A stretch of DNA of 64,000 nt, taken from assembly GCA_030544215.1 (NCBI GenBank), contig JARZZO010000001.1:65029956-65093955 (forward strand). Direction: 5' to 3'. Shown here piece by piece: positions 44,635 through 55,640 of the stretch. Origin of the DNA: Zantedeschia hybrid cultivar. Its lineage: Eukaryota; Streptophyta; Magnoliopsida; Alismatales; Araceae. Within the stretch, counting starts at the first letter, position 1. Each line of letters opens with the position of its first letter. The position numbers and the translations under genes were made by a program. Under the pieces are notes generated by a model. It saw nothing but the letters and a program-made list of their open reading frames with translations. It ran no database searches and was not told the origin of the DNA.

Positions 44635-46455
44635 CTACCAAAAGTCCCCACAAGAACAAGTCCCATTACAAAAATGATGGAACCTAACTCGATCCCGGAT
44701 GATTATCTGCCTATCATATATTTTCGAAACAAACTTCATCACATTGTGACAATCCTCACACGATCGCAAGTTCTTCACGACCAAAATTTTGTCTCTTGGG
44801 CTTGTTTTGATCAACCCGAATGCCACAGCCAGCCTTTCACTATGGTGGTGCAGCTGAGAAGCTTTCTCTTCTTCCTCCATGTCAAGCAAGACCTCTGAAA
44901 CCTTCGGAATGTAACCTTCTTCCCTCAATTTCATACCTATCTCGTCCAATTTCCCATAAATCTTCTCAGCTTCTGGATGGCCACTGTCACCAGCCTCAAA
45001 CTCATGAATCTCTCCACTAACTTCAATCTTACTACAAGCAGGTGGTTTCAGAATTCCTCTCTGATCCATTACCTGCCATACTTTTGCTTTCTTGTCCCAT
45101 TTCCTAGATGATGCATAAATATTTCCAAGGAGGACATAATTCCCACTGTCCCTGGAATCCACACCTAGAAGATGTTCATTCATGAGTCGTTCCGCTCTAT
45201 CAATGTCTCCATGAATTTTACTTGCCCAGGCAAGTGTCCTCCACAGCACTCGGTCAGGTTCAATTGTCATCCTCTTGATGAATTCCTCTGCATCATCTAA
45301 TCGCCCAGATCGACCAAGTAGATCCACCAGACATCCATAGTGCTGAAGCTTTGGCTTTATCCCATGCTTCCTCATCTCCTCAAAGTAGTGCTGTCCCTCA
45401 CTTACCCAGCCTGCATTCCTGCAGGCACACAACACTGCCGTTATCGTCCTCTCATCTGGGGCCAACCCAAGTTCTCTCATTTGCGCAAACAAGTTGAGGG
45501 CTTCCCTGCATCTCCCATGGCTGGCAAGCCCCGAAATCATGACCGTCCATGCAAAAACATCTCGTTCAGCCATTCGACCAAACAACTCTTCAGCCTCATC
45601 TATACACCCGCATTTTGCATACATGTCTATCAGCGCAGTCAAGACATTAGCCTTCTGATCGACCCTACGCCTCTCGGCAATCCGGTGCACTCGCCGGCCG
45701 ACACTCAGTGAACCTGAATCGGCACAAGCTCTAAGCACGGACACCACGGTGGCATCATTCGGGGCAACCCCTTGACTCAACATTTCCTCAAATAGGTGGA
45801 GGGCCATGGCGGGGCGCCCGTTGGCAGTGGCACCATCGATGATCGACGTCCACGACACGACGTCCCGTTCGCGCATTCTCTCAAACAACTGGGCGGCACA
45901 CTCGACCTCCCCGCAGTTGGCGTACATGTGGATGAGGGAGTTCTGGATGAAAGGGTCCTCGGAGAGGCCCTGCTTGTGGGCGAGCGCGTGGAGCTGCCTG
46001 CCGTGGCGCGGCGCCCGCAGGCGGCCACAGGCGGTGAGGAGAAAAGGGTAGGTGAAGTGGTCGGGGTCGGGGGCGAAGCCGCCGCGTTCGCGGAGGGAGA
46101 CGAAGAAAAGGAGGGCCTTTTTGGGATGGGAGCTGCGGGCGTAGGCCCTGAGCATGGTGTTGGTGCAGTAGGAGTTGGGGGCGCGGAGGGAGTCGAAGAT
46201 GGCGCGGGCGTAGGCAAGGTCGCCCGAGGGGGAGAGGGCGGAGAAGGTGAGGAGCTTGCCGAGGGCGAGGCTGGCGCTGCCGCCATCGATACCATCGTCG
46301 GCCCCGGTCTTGATAAGGTGAGCGTGGAGTTGGGTGGCTTGGATCATGGTGGTGACCTCCATTGTCTTCTCCTGCTGCTGCTGCTGCTGGTGGGGTGGAC
46401 GTGTGGGGTTGCAGTGGGGAGCAGCGGAACGCAGTGTGTTTACCGTTAGGGACAT
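44635..46455 (-). CDS. DYW-class pentatricopeptide repeat protein (probable organelle RNA editing factor)
   Basis: An intronless minus-strand frame of 606 residues from the ATG at 46455. An alternative ATG at 46362 would remove 31 residues, including a six-Gln run encoded by a CAG repeat. It shows PLS-type PPR units through about residue 410, with typical phrases NSLIHMYANCG, VVSWTSIIDG, TALIDMYAKCG and YGCLVDLLGRSG. The E/E+ region follows, then a DYW deaminase-like domain from about residue 490: HSE in HHHSERLAVAFGL, CEDCH, and HHFCNGTCSCGDFW at the end. The HxE and CxxC zinc residues of the cytidine-deaminase fold are present. The C-terminal tripeptide is DFW rather than DYW. Family knowledge: such proteins carry out site-specific C-to-U editing in mitochondria or plastids. 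The target and the organelle cannot be told from sequence; the N-terminus is compatible with a transit peptide. Confidence 0.93.
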   Translation of the reverse strand: MSLTVNTLRSAAPHCNPTRPPHQQQQQQEKTMEVTTMIQATQLHAHLIKTGADDGIDGGSASLALGKLLTFSALSPSGDLAYARAIFDSLRAPNSYCTNTMLRAYARSSHPKKALLFFVSLRERGGFAPDPDHFTYPFLLTACGRLRAPRHGRQLHALAHKQGLSEDPFIQNSLIHMYANCGEVECAAQLFERMRERDVVSWTSIIDGATANGRPAMALHLFEEMLSQGVAPNDATVVSVLRACADSGSLSVGRRVHRIAERRRVDQKANVLTALIDMYAKCGCIDEAEELFGRMAERDVFAWTVMISGLASHGRCREALNLFAQMRELGLAPDERTITAVLCACRNAGWVSEGQHYFEEMRKHGIKPKLQHYGCLVDLLGRSGRLDDAEEFIKRMTIEPDRVLWRTLAWASKIHGDIDRAERLMNEHLLGVDSRDSGNYVLLGNIYASSRKWDKKAKVWQVMDQRGILKPPACSKIEVSGEIHEFEAGDSGHPEAEKIYGKLDEIGMKLREEGYIPKVSEVLLDMEEEEKASQLHHHSERLAVAFGLIKTSPRDKILVVKNLRSCEDCHNVMKFVSKIYDRQIIIRDRVRFHHFCNGTCSCGDFW

Positions 46456-47137
46456 GAATAATACTCTCTGCACCCCAAGTGAGTGTAAGTTAAAAATTTT
46501 AAATTTCTTATCTTTTAAAAAAATTAAAAATTACAGCGGATCTCGTCACGTCTGACATGTTCATATGATCTAATTTTTAATCAAACATATAATTCAATAT
46601 TTTATTTTTTAATGTATAATTCAATTTTTTATTTTTTAAAAAATTTTAGGTCATCTTATGGGAGATCGGATTATATGTACATGTCGGACATGATGAGATC
46701 CACTGTAAAATTATAGCAAATATTACTACTCTCAATGTCCCATAATAGTTTCCATCGGCAAAGGGATACAATAAACAATAGTTAAATCGATTGTCTCTAC
46801 TTTACTTAAAGTTTTAAGATTTTGAGTTAGATGGTCTAATAACTTCAACATAATATTAAAACTCATAGTTGCGAGTCGGTAACGCACCCCCACGTACTTT
46901 TACGAGTAGTAATACTTGTTGGACGTTGCCATCTAATCGTGTTCATCGGAGAACAAGTCCCCCAACTCGGCCTTTATATCATCTAAACAATAATAAAAAA
47001 AAGATTGCACGCTCGGATGATTTGAGCTTGTTGTACCATAGTTGGCCCTCTGTATCAATCCAAATAAAAAAAAATAGATTGCATACTCGGGCAAGTCCAA
47101 CACTGCAGCACCATATGCATGCAGTCCAACACTCGTT
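46456..47137. other. Upstream region of the PPR gene
   Basis: Probable promoter and 5' leader of the PPR gene at its left end. An imperfect inverted repeat at about 46530-46705 pairs TACAGCGGATCTCGTCACGTCTGACATGT-like and ACATGTCGGACATGATGAGATCCACTGTA-like blocks and is probably a MITE. No gene seen. Confidence 0.4.
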
Positions 47138-47598
47138 CAGTGGCGGATGCAGAAATTTAATTCAATGGAGTCACTTGGACAGTCTGGTCGCCGCACCATA
47201 TGCGATTCTAAGCACAACGAGGATGTCTCCTATTTAGGGAATTGAAATCTTGTTTTTTTAGAATTAGAATTGAGTTAAACATGTTATCAAAAGATAGAAT
47301 TAAATATTAAAACAAGAGAAAGTGGTTTAGGTAGTTGATCATTTTATTTTCTACCTAGAGGACACATTTATTTTAAGTTATTTTGCATTTTTTCTAGATT
47401 AAAAGGACTGCGTTGAGTCTGGGACCTGGATCAACAGGGTCATGGTGGGTAGGATTTGCAACGGGCCGAGGGACTGAATTGAGTTGGGACATGGACTAGT
47501 GGAGTCACGTATGAGTAGAATATGTACTGGGCCAAAGCCTCTAATTGGGCTTCGTTAAATCCTGTGACTTCATCGGATCTATGTTGCGTCCGCCACTG
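47138..47598. mobile_element. hAT-type MITE (CAGTGGCGGA ends)
   Basis: Ends CAGTGGCGGATGCAG and the complement of CAGTGGCGGACGCAA. Flanking 8-mers CACTCGTT (47130-47137) and CAGTCGTT (47599-47606) match at 7 of 8, as expected for hAT transposition. CAGTGGCGGA termini are widespread among plant non-autonomous hAT elements. No transposase. Confidence 0.75.
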
Positions 47599-47816
47599 CA
47601 GTCGTTGTATAACAATCCGACACTTTATCATGGATTCATGGGCGATGCAGCTAACATTACTCTAGTGTTGTATGTAACATGGTTTGTGAGTCACAATGGC
47701 TCACCAGGCTCCCACTTGCTCTAGTTGTAGCGCGATGCTATCTTAGTTGCTCTGCACAAGGCCCATCGTCAGTCCAAACGGCCATTTAAGTTTGTAAGAT
47801 ACATTGTATTGAGTAA

Positions 47817-48211
47817 GAGTAATACTTGCTGCAATGTCTTGACACGGCAATCTCAACAGCTTATTAGAATGTGGAGAGATCCAATCAAAATCAGATGGTA
47901 CAGTCAGTGAATTCGAGTTGGCTCCAAGTCGGTTATATATCTTTCGAAAAAATAATTTTTTTGCACGTAAATCAAAGTGTTTCTCATTTTTTTCAAAAAT
48001 AATATACAGCCAACTTAGGGCTGACCTGAGCTCACTAAATGTATTGTACAATTGTTTATTGGACGCTCTAAAAAAAATAAAAAATTCAAGAAGAATTTTT
48101 TTTTAAAAAAAATGATAAATCGACCTCCTCTCCACCCCAACAGGCCGCTGGACAGCCGTTCAATCTGTTGGATCAGATGGCAATGCCCAAGGATTGTAGC
48201 AAGTATTATTT
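47817..48211. mobile_element. MULE-type MITE inserted at the tip of another MITE
   Basis: Starts GAGTAATACTTGCTGCAATG and ends with the complement of AATAATACTTGCTACAATCC. Flanking 9-mers ATTGAGTAA (47808-47816) and ATTGTGTAA (48212-48220) match at 8 of 9. The right-hand copy overlaps the terminal bases of the family-A element that starts at 48215, so this element appears to have inserted into that terminus. The interior resembles the element at 1144-1618 (GGGCCGACCTGAGCT-like against GGGCTGACCTGAGCT). Confidence 0.75.
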
Positions 48212-48214
48212 ATT

Positions 48215-48828
48215 GTGTAATGTTTGCTGCATTGAGGGTCAGTGCAACAAGCTATGTCATCTTACAATGCAATATGTCATTGGTCTACTTAAGCAAGAGT
48301 CACATAGGTTGGACAGTTTTTTACACAGATGGGTCAAACAAATATTAAATACGAGTGCAAGATTCTGGACATGACAAATACGTATATATTTGTCACACTT
48401 ATAAAGCATTTGTTATGCCTAAAAAATATTTGTCATATTTATGTACCTGTATAAGGATTTTTTAGTGTGACAAATATTTTACACATGACAAATACTTCGT
48501 AGACGTGACAAATACAATTTGTCATGTCCACGAAGCATGTTATCTTGAAAGGTATTTGTCATCTATACACATGTGTGTACACATTTATAAGCATGACAAA
48601 TATTTGTTAGGTGTGATAAATATTTTGTACGCTAACAAATAGTATTTGTCATGCCCACAGAGTATTTGTTACACATAAGTATATTTGTCATGTCTAAAAT
48701 CTTGCACTCGTATTTAATACTTGTTTGATCCACTTATGAAAAAAATTGTCCGACCTATGTGACTCCTATTTAAATAGACTTATAACATCTTATATTACAA
48801 AATGATTCAGCTTGCCACAGCACTACTC
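48215..48828. mobile_element. MULE-type MITE, long foldback (family A, copy 2)
   Basis: Close in layout to 134-709: both have TCATCTTACAATG, a GGTTGGACAGTTTTTT-like block and an internal field of TATTTGTCATG/CATGACAAATA words in both orientations. The arms are about 160 bp. The left terminus is interrupted by the element at 47817-48211. Confidence 0.7.
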
Positions 48829-51800
48829 GTATTATATTGCGTGAAGGCTGTTGTAAGAACCTATTGAATCTATGTACATGGATTGCCTTTTTTTTAAGTT
48901 AACTCAAACTTAAGTCGTCCCAAATTTGACCATTTTTTTTTTCAAATTTTATTAACATGGATTGTCCCTCACGCTTAACAGTCAGTGATGCACCAATTAC
49001 AGTCGGGCTTATCTGTATTTAAAGAAGTTTTTAAGTTGAGTTTAACATAGATTGGCGTTTATCCAACCCAACTTAAATTCGGGCCAAGCCTATTGTGACT
49101 TTAATTAAGCACGTTAACCCATATTGCTCACGTCAAGCACAAATTTGTATCACTAAACGTCTGTAGAACTAGAGTTTAACCATTTATTCGTACATTATGA
49201 ATAGTGAATACAAAATTTAAGCCCCTCCCCAGGGAACCGTTCCTGAGGATAGTCTTAAACTCTTTCTGCTTTTGACATTTTATGTTGATGGTTATGCAAG
49301 ACCTGAGATATCATATTTAATTATTCTATTTAAATTTGTGGATACTTTTACATGTTATGATGATTGTATTAGTTAATGAGATAAGATTATTACTGAAGTT
49401 GTTACAAATGGAACAAATATAATTTATAATGAATTTGAGCCAGTTTGATCTTAATTTGAATTCATTGAAATGAATTTGGGTTCAATCCCCAATTGACATA
49501 TGCCATGTTAAATTTGAGTTTAGTAAAATTTGAGTTAGTCCAACCTGATCCCTGTCGATTGAAATAAATTTAGTTTAAATTGGGTTAAGTTGAATTTGAG
49601 ACAGTATGACTATGAATTGTGATTGGCCCATTTTGACTTTTACCCAACCCAACTAAACCGGCCCAATTTCTTACATGACACCATTTATTTAAGAACCGTA
49701 AGAACTGAACATATTCCCTTTTTTACTAATGAGATAGATCATCATTACAATGTCATGATGAGAAGAAATACCTTAAAATAGTGAAAGTACGATATTTGTA
49801 CTCTCTTAACATGCTCTCTGAAGAGGCTTTCTTATATCACACCATTTATGTAAGAATTGAACATATTGGTCCTTTTTTATTAATGAGACAGATGATAGTA
49901 CAATGGCATGACGAGAAGCAATACCTTAAAAAGAGTGAAAATAGTACCACTCTTTAAGTAACAGACAATAACTGACTATAGAGACATTTATGTACCATAG
50001 AGATATGTATATGATTTTTATTAAAATTGGAAGAATATAATAGTTAATATGATGATTTAGAGGTACGTACTTAACACAAAAGATTTGAGGGATATACTAG
50101 CAAAAAAAAAACCAATCGGTTGTTAATAGAAATATGGTGCATGTAGTCGAGTATTTATTAAACATCACATCTATTCATTTCTTGTCCATTAACAATCAGA
50201 AACTTCTATATCAAAAAATAATTTATAATATCTTAGATGAAATCAATGGTAACTAACTCAATAATTATAAATAAATACGAGAACCTATGAAACTCAAGAA
50301 GATTAAAGTACAAATTACCCTATAAGTTGCTCTACTTGGGGTTATTTGTTTCAATGTAAAACTTTGTAATTCACCAACTTCAAAACCGTTGATTTTAAAA
50401 TCAATGAAATTTTGTGGGTGTAGAATCAGAGAGCATATTTTTAGTTGCATGTAAAATAAAATAAAAGAATACTGAAATGTTCTTATTCTGGTTTATGGTG
50501 GACCTTCCCTAGAACCCAAAATAAATAAATGGGTTTTCAAGTGGGGGTAGGTTAGGTTCAAATGGGATTTTGTTTTGTATTATTTTATACATGCCAAACA
50601 TTCAAAAGTACTGTAAAATGAATCACCTTTTTTAGATTACATTTTTTTACGTCGAAACAAACAATCCTTTAAGCTCAAACCTAAATTTACAAAAAATAAA
50701 TATTTCACAAGAGAAGCAAAATCACAACTTGTCTCATTATGTAGAAACATTTAATGGCAGCCCAAGAGTTTTGGTCTCTCTTGAAATGAGGTCTTGAATT
50801 TTAACCAAAGAGTTGATGTTAATAATGTGTGGACTATAAAAATTATATTTAACTGTATCCGGTAGATAGTAGGTCAGGAAATATATTATCCATGTCCATA
50901 TATATGCCTTGTGAATTTAGGTTTGAGAATTGTGTTTTTCATATTTGTTAATTTATCAATTTCAAAAATGCCATTTATGAAACCGTTCACTACATTAAAG
51001 CAGATGGATTATCGGTTCAGTTACCTTGACATCCCTACTCTTATGTGTCAATTCATAGAAGAGAGAATACTAGTATACTATATATGCTTTTTACTACACA
51101 TTTGCCACCTACATAACTTTTTACTACCTCACTTTATTGTAGTATATACTAGCATTCTCCCTGGTATTAAGAAATGGAGAACTTTTTACTACCTCACTTT
51201 ATTGTAGTATATACTAGAATTCTCCCTGGTATTAAAAAGTGAAGCTTTCTCATGTCAAGAGATTGCTCCACAAGTTGAATCATTGCAAGTTGTGCACTAG
51301 ACATGAACTTAGCTTACATCTATAGATAGAGGAACAAAGCTAAATAAGGACGCCCTATTCCGCTTATTCTCCTTATTTTGTTTTGATTGCGCAGATTTCT
51401 TATACTAGGCGAGAGTGGCTTATACTGAAATAAAAGGGAATAAGTAATTAGAATAAAAATACTATAATTTCATATTCTACTTAGAATAAGCATTAATAAC
51501 ATCTCTTTTATCATATTTTATTTTTTATTTATTCTTACATAATTAGAATATATTATTCTAGGTAGGGGGGAATAAGCAAATTGCCAAAGCAAAATGAACC
51601 TTATTTTGACATAAACCCAATCTAGAATTACTTACACTGGAATAAGAAATCCTCCTGTCGAACTAGCGCTAGTAGATTGTTGGTATGAACTTGGAAAAGT
51701 ATTTATGCAATTCATCTCACCTCACTTGTATAGAAAGCTATAAGAAACTTTCTTTTCCAAAATAAGAGTTCAAATTAAGTAATTAACATAGATCGTTATC

Positions 51801-53980
51801 TTAGCCACTGAGTTATGACTTTCAGCTCATAAAAAGATGTTCTAATATTGATGTCCATGATATCAAGTTAATTAGAAGAATTCATTTCATATTAAGAGCC
51901 AATAAGTGTCTAGTACTCAAGATGATGCATTCCTCTGTCAAACTAATTACCACCATCAGGCACACTACTTCAGATTCCGGCGGGGGTTGTCCACTTTGTA
52001 TTTTAATAATCTAATCTTAACATTCCACATTGGACGAAGATTACTTGCCCCTTCATTGTTTAAGCCAAAGAATGGGACCTCCTTTTATCCTCCTTTATTC
52101 TCCACCACTGTCCCTTCCAAAATGTGTTCAGCTACTTGTCTCTGGATAATCTATAGAATACTAGCTAGACATCCATGGAGTAGCTTTTTGCCTCCTCTTT
52201 GTCTTTCTTCCTGGAGGCATTGCCACAGTTAAAAGAGAAGAGATCATCTGAGTACAAATTTGGATAAGAGTCACCACTGAGAGGGAGAGGGGGTCAAATA
52301 TTACAAAAAAAATTCTCTTACAATCCTTAAATTTAATAAATACATGGGCCCTCCCCCTCTGTTGGACACCTCTCCAAACTTGTACTAAGAGGATCTCCTC
52401 TCCGGTTAAAAGTGCACCTTCTGTGCAAAGTGGGTCATTAAGCGTGATATAATTAAGCACTTTTTCTCCTTATGCATGCGGAACTTATAAAGTGAAACAA
52501 ATCATGCTATATAGATTGGAAATTTTGTAAGCGTGAGATTCGAATCTATCTGAATCAATAAAACATTAACAACCTTTCCTTTGATGGCAGTAAGTACTCA
52601 TTACATCAATAGTTAGATGGATAGTTGATATCCCAGTGTAAGAGCAGAAGATGGGCCTGCAATAGAATGACGAAAAGTCTTGCAGAGAGGAGAAAACCAT
52701 AACCATCTGTTCACACTTGATCAACTTACCCTTATTGTTCATTCATCAGCATCATCAACTATCATGTTATGAGGAAGAGATGTAAATGACATCACATGTT
52801 GACCATCTATCCTTACTCATGTAAAGAAAACTAGCTAGGAAGCTAATTAGTTATCGGATAGAAACACACTTCTACTTGGAGGTCATTTAGTTTGACGAAA
52901 AATAATGTAAAATATCATATTTTGTAATATCTTGATATTTTATAATATTTTTCAGTGTTCTTCGTCAAAACAAAAGCACCTTAATCTTTCTAGCTTTTGA
53001 AAGTTTATAATGAATAAGGACATAAGTGAGATCTTTTACCAAGCTTTCATATGTGATGCCGACAGGAGAAATTACAAATGTTCGTCAACTTTTCCAACAA
53101 AAATAGATATGATTCAAATACCTACAACTATTACCCTTACGCACACACAATGGAGGAAACATAATATGGTTAATTTCATCTAGATTCCTACTTGTACTTA
53201 CATGTCTTTCTCTTCTTCCAAACGGGAAAAAAATGAGCCTAGCTACGAACTTATAAGTTATTACTGACCCAACCTTTTGAATCACCAAGTTATAACTCCA
53301 CTGGATCCCCGAGCTGACTTGGTAGTAGAAGTCATCTTGCTGCCCTTATTTTTCACATTAATTTATGATCATAATTAGGAAGCACAAATGACATCTGAAC
53401 AAGCTAGATATATATATTATTCTATGACTATTAATTATTAATTAGACAAGAAGCATATGAAAGACTCTTTCCAATTCAATAGCGTATAGCACGGCAAATG
53501 CAGATGAACACGCTTGGAAATTTAGACCAACTCCGTTGCTTGTGGTACTGGTTCACCTGCCTAACCAGTCTTTTGTTGCCAAGCTGTTTATTTCAAATCA
53601 ATACACAAAATCACAACCTAATTCTGCAGCCCTCTTGACATTTGCTGCCCACGTTTCCACAACACATTGATCAAACGGTGGTCTCTTTGCGCCGTCCCAA
53701 GCTGCATTTTGAAAACTTGAGCAAGAATATGGAAAATTTCTAGGGTTGCCCACTTAAATCCCTGCAGTCACACACGATGGGTCATATACGTAGATGCCTT
53801 TTAACACCAACAACAAGCAAGAACTTACGTCACTTGAACACATTGCCATGGACGAAATGGCCACCTTCTCCTTTCCATGTGGAGTTTTAAAATCAAAAGC
53901 CCAGCTGATACTTCCTTCCTGAATAATAAAATACTGGTTCATCTCATTCACTCACTGAGATTGCCAGCCATATTAATTAG
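48829..53980. other. Long AT-rich intergenic region
   Basis: No gene recognised. Noted: a diverged tandem duplication of about 160 bp near 49680-49960 (units with GAACATATTSSYCCTTTTTT-like text), a 65-bp tandem duplication at 51115-51243 (AACTTTTTACTACCTCACTT), a MITE-like segment rich in CTTATTCT/AGAATAAG at about 51350-51660 with a relative at 60780-61070, and a small palindromic MITE at about 52880-52985. Open frames here are short and AT-driven. Confidence 0.4.
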
Positions 53981-53987
53981 TCAATTA

Positions 53988-54003
53988 ATATATATATATA
54001 TAT
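53988..54003 (+). promoter_or_regulatory. TATA-rich core promoter of the CIF-like gene
   Basis: A (TA)n run sits about 95-110 bp before the start codon at 54099, the right distance for a short leader. Assigned by position only. Confidence 0.4.
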
Positions 54004-54098
54004 GCTCATATATATTAAGCAATCTTATTAGCAGCATCTTTTCCTCAAGTCCTCAGAGAAGAAGACTCTGGTGAGCAGGTGGCAGGAGAGCTCTGAGC

Positions 54099-55435
54099 AT
54101 GGTTTCTTCTGTAGCACTCAAGAAGGTTGCCCTTCTGTTCATCCTCTTCATTTCAGCATCACTGCTCTCCACACCCTTTTCAGGTTGGTTAAGCTCAATC
54201 TGTAGTTCGTGGTATTTGCTAACTGTGAGCAAGTTCTTACTGTATAAGATTGCCCAGGAACAACCTGGAGCTGATCCTTTCTTTTTTTCCTTTCACTATC
54301 TTCTTCCCTTAAAAGTTTACCTCATGGGTTTCTTTGGAACCTAGCGAACTAGGGTAAAACAGAATAGAAGAGAACCTATGATATGCCTGAGATCTCTTCT
54401 CATGCTGTTCTTATCGTTGGTGAATTGGTGTGTTTGTACGTACAAGGAGATGGTCTGCCAACTGCGTTATTCTCGTGCTATCAAGCTATCTATTGTTTCT
54501 GATGAAATTTCTTGCTTAGTTTTACTAAGCATAGACATGAGCAGATTAGTTATACTTATTTCAAGTGTTCCACAGAGATGCCTCAACTACATGGTCTTTT
54601 CTGACAGCACTTGGAAGTTGCTCTTGCAGGCATGGCAAGGAAGCTCATGGGCAGACCAGCAGAAGGAACTGTGGCCACCAAGGTATGACTCATTCTGGAA
54701 GGGTAGTAGCAGTTCAAGTTTCTTCCCAGTCTTTGCCTTCTTCTTCTTATTCACTCACTTAAGGTTCTGCTTGTAGCGTCTAAAGCTAGATAACAAGCAT
54801 GCAATCCAATTTTTGCCACTGCTGTTCTCAATAGCTAGCTTTTCCCATCAGCCTGCAACTAGGTCAACCAGAGGACAATACAGGATGAAATACCTAAAAT
54901 ATGATCCATATACAGTTCAGATATAGGAGATGTTCCTTTTGATTGCTGCTAATAATAAATAAATAAAAAAGAGCCGCCAGTGACACGCATCTACGAGAAG
55001 GTCAATAGTACATAGCTTTATCTTCATTTAAAAAGGTTATTTTTAGATTTAAACCAATGACCTCCATATATATCACACTGGAGCAACCATATCCATCCAT
55101 TCTTAGTCGACAACTAAAAACAGCGCTACTTAAACAAAGAGAAGAGATCCTCTCAATACGTGTTTGGATCAGAATCCAGTAATACTGAGAGGAGGAAAGA
55201 GGTCAAACAATGCCAAATTTTGATATCACGGAAAACAAAATGTTTTATTTCTTTCTGAACAGCAAAAGCTTATTCTTGTTTAAATGCTTGGCAGGGATTA
55301 CCAAAAGACTCTTTCCAAAGTGGAGAAGAGGCTAGTGTGCATCATAGAAGTCTCACGGTCAGAACAGACGACTATGGAAACTACAACCCAACCCCAGTCT
55401 TTGAGAAGCCACCACCCAAGCCTACACCTAACTAG
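54099..55435 (+). CDS. CIF-like sulfated signalling peptide precursor (three exons)
   Basis: Join 54099-54183, 54630-54682 and 55295-55435; all four splice sites obey GT-AG (AG|GTTGGT, TTGCAG|GC, AAG|GTATGA, GGCAG|GG) and the phases agree, giving 92 residues. Exon 1 encodes a signal peptide (MVSSVALKKVALLFILFISA...), exon 2 a short basic segment. Exon 3 ends in RTDDYGNYNPTPVFEKP followed by PPKPTPN and stop. This matches the layout of plant CIF (Casparian strip integrity factor) peptides: a DY sulfation site after acidic residues, Pro-rich middle, and C-terminal P-x-P-N at the very end of the precursor. In Arabidopsis such peptides are tyrosine-sulfated, secreted and perceived by GSO1/SGN3-type receptor kinases to control the Casparian strip or pollen wall. 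Which of these applies here is not known. A polyadenylation-like AATAAA lies at 55635-55640. No long open frame exposes this gene, so frame-based annotation would miss it. Confidence 0.8.
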
Positions 55436-55634
55436 TGCTAGCTGCTGCACTCTCTTAAACGGAAGAACTCACTTCAAACTAGTGTGCGTTTTCTCGGTAG
55501 GCAAACCATTTTGTGTCGTTTACAGGTTGTATGTTGTAAAAATCAGCAGAAATATATATATATATATATAAAGCTAGCTGCGGGCTCTTTCTTATTGATA
55601 TTTTGGTCTTCGAGTATGTATATATGGTTGTCTT

Positions 55635-55640
55635 AATAAA
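55635..55640 (+). terminator. Possible polyadenylation signal of the CIF-like gene
   Basis: AATAAA in CTTAATAAAAGAGG, 200 bp after the stop codon, on the gene's strand. Confidence 0.4.

Noticed and set aside
45777..46449. Open frames of 170-217 codons opposite or overlapping the PPR gene
   Set aside because: Shadows of the GC-rich 5' part of the PPR coding sequence; repetitive composition and no domain.
55284..55571. 95-codon open frame over exon 3 of the CIF-like gene
   Set aside because: A different frame from the phase-consistent exon; it shows no signal peptide or family motif.
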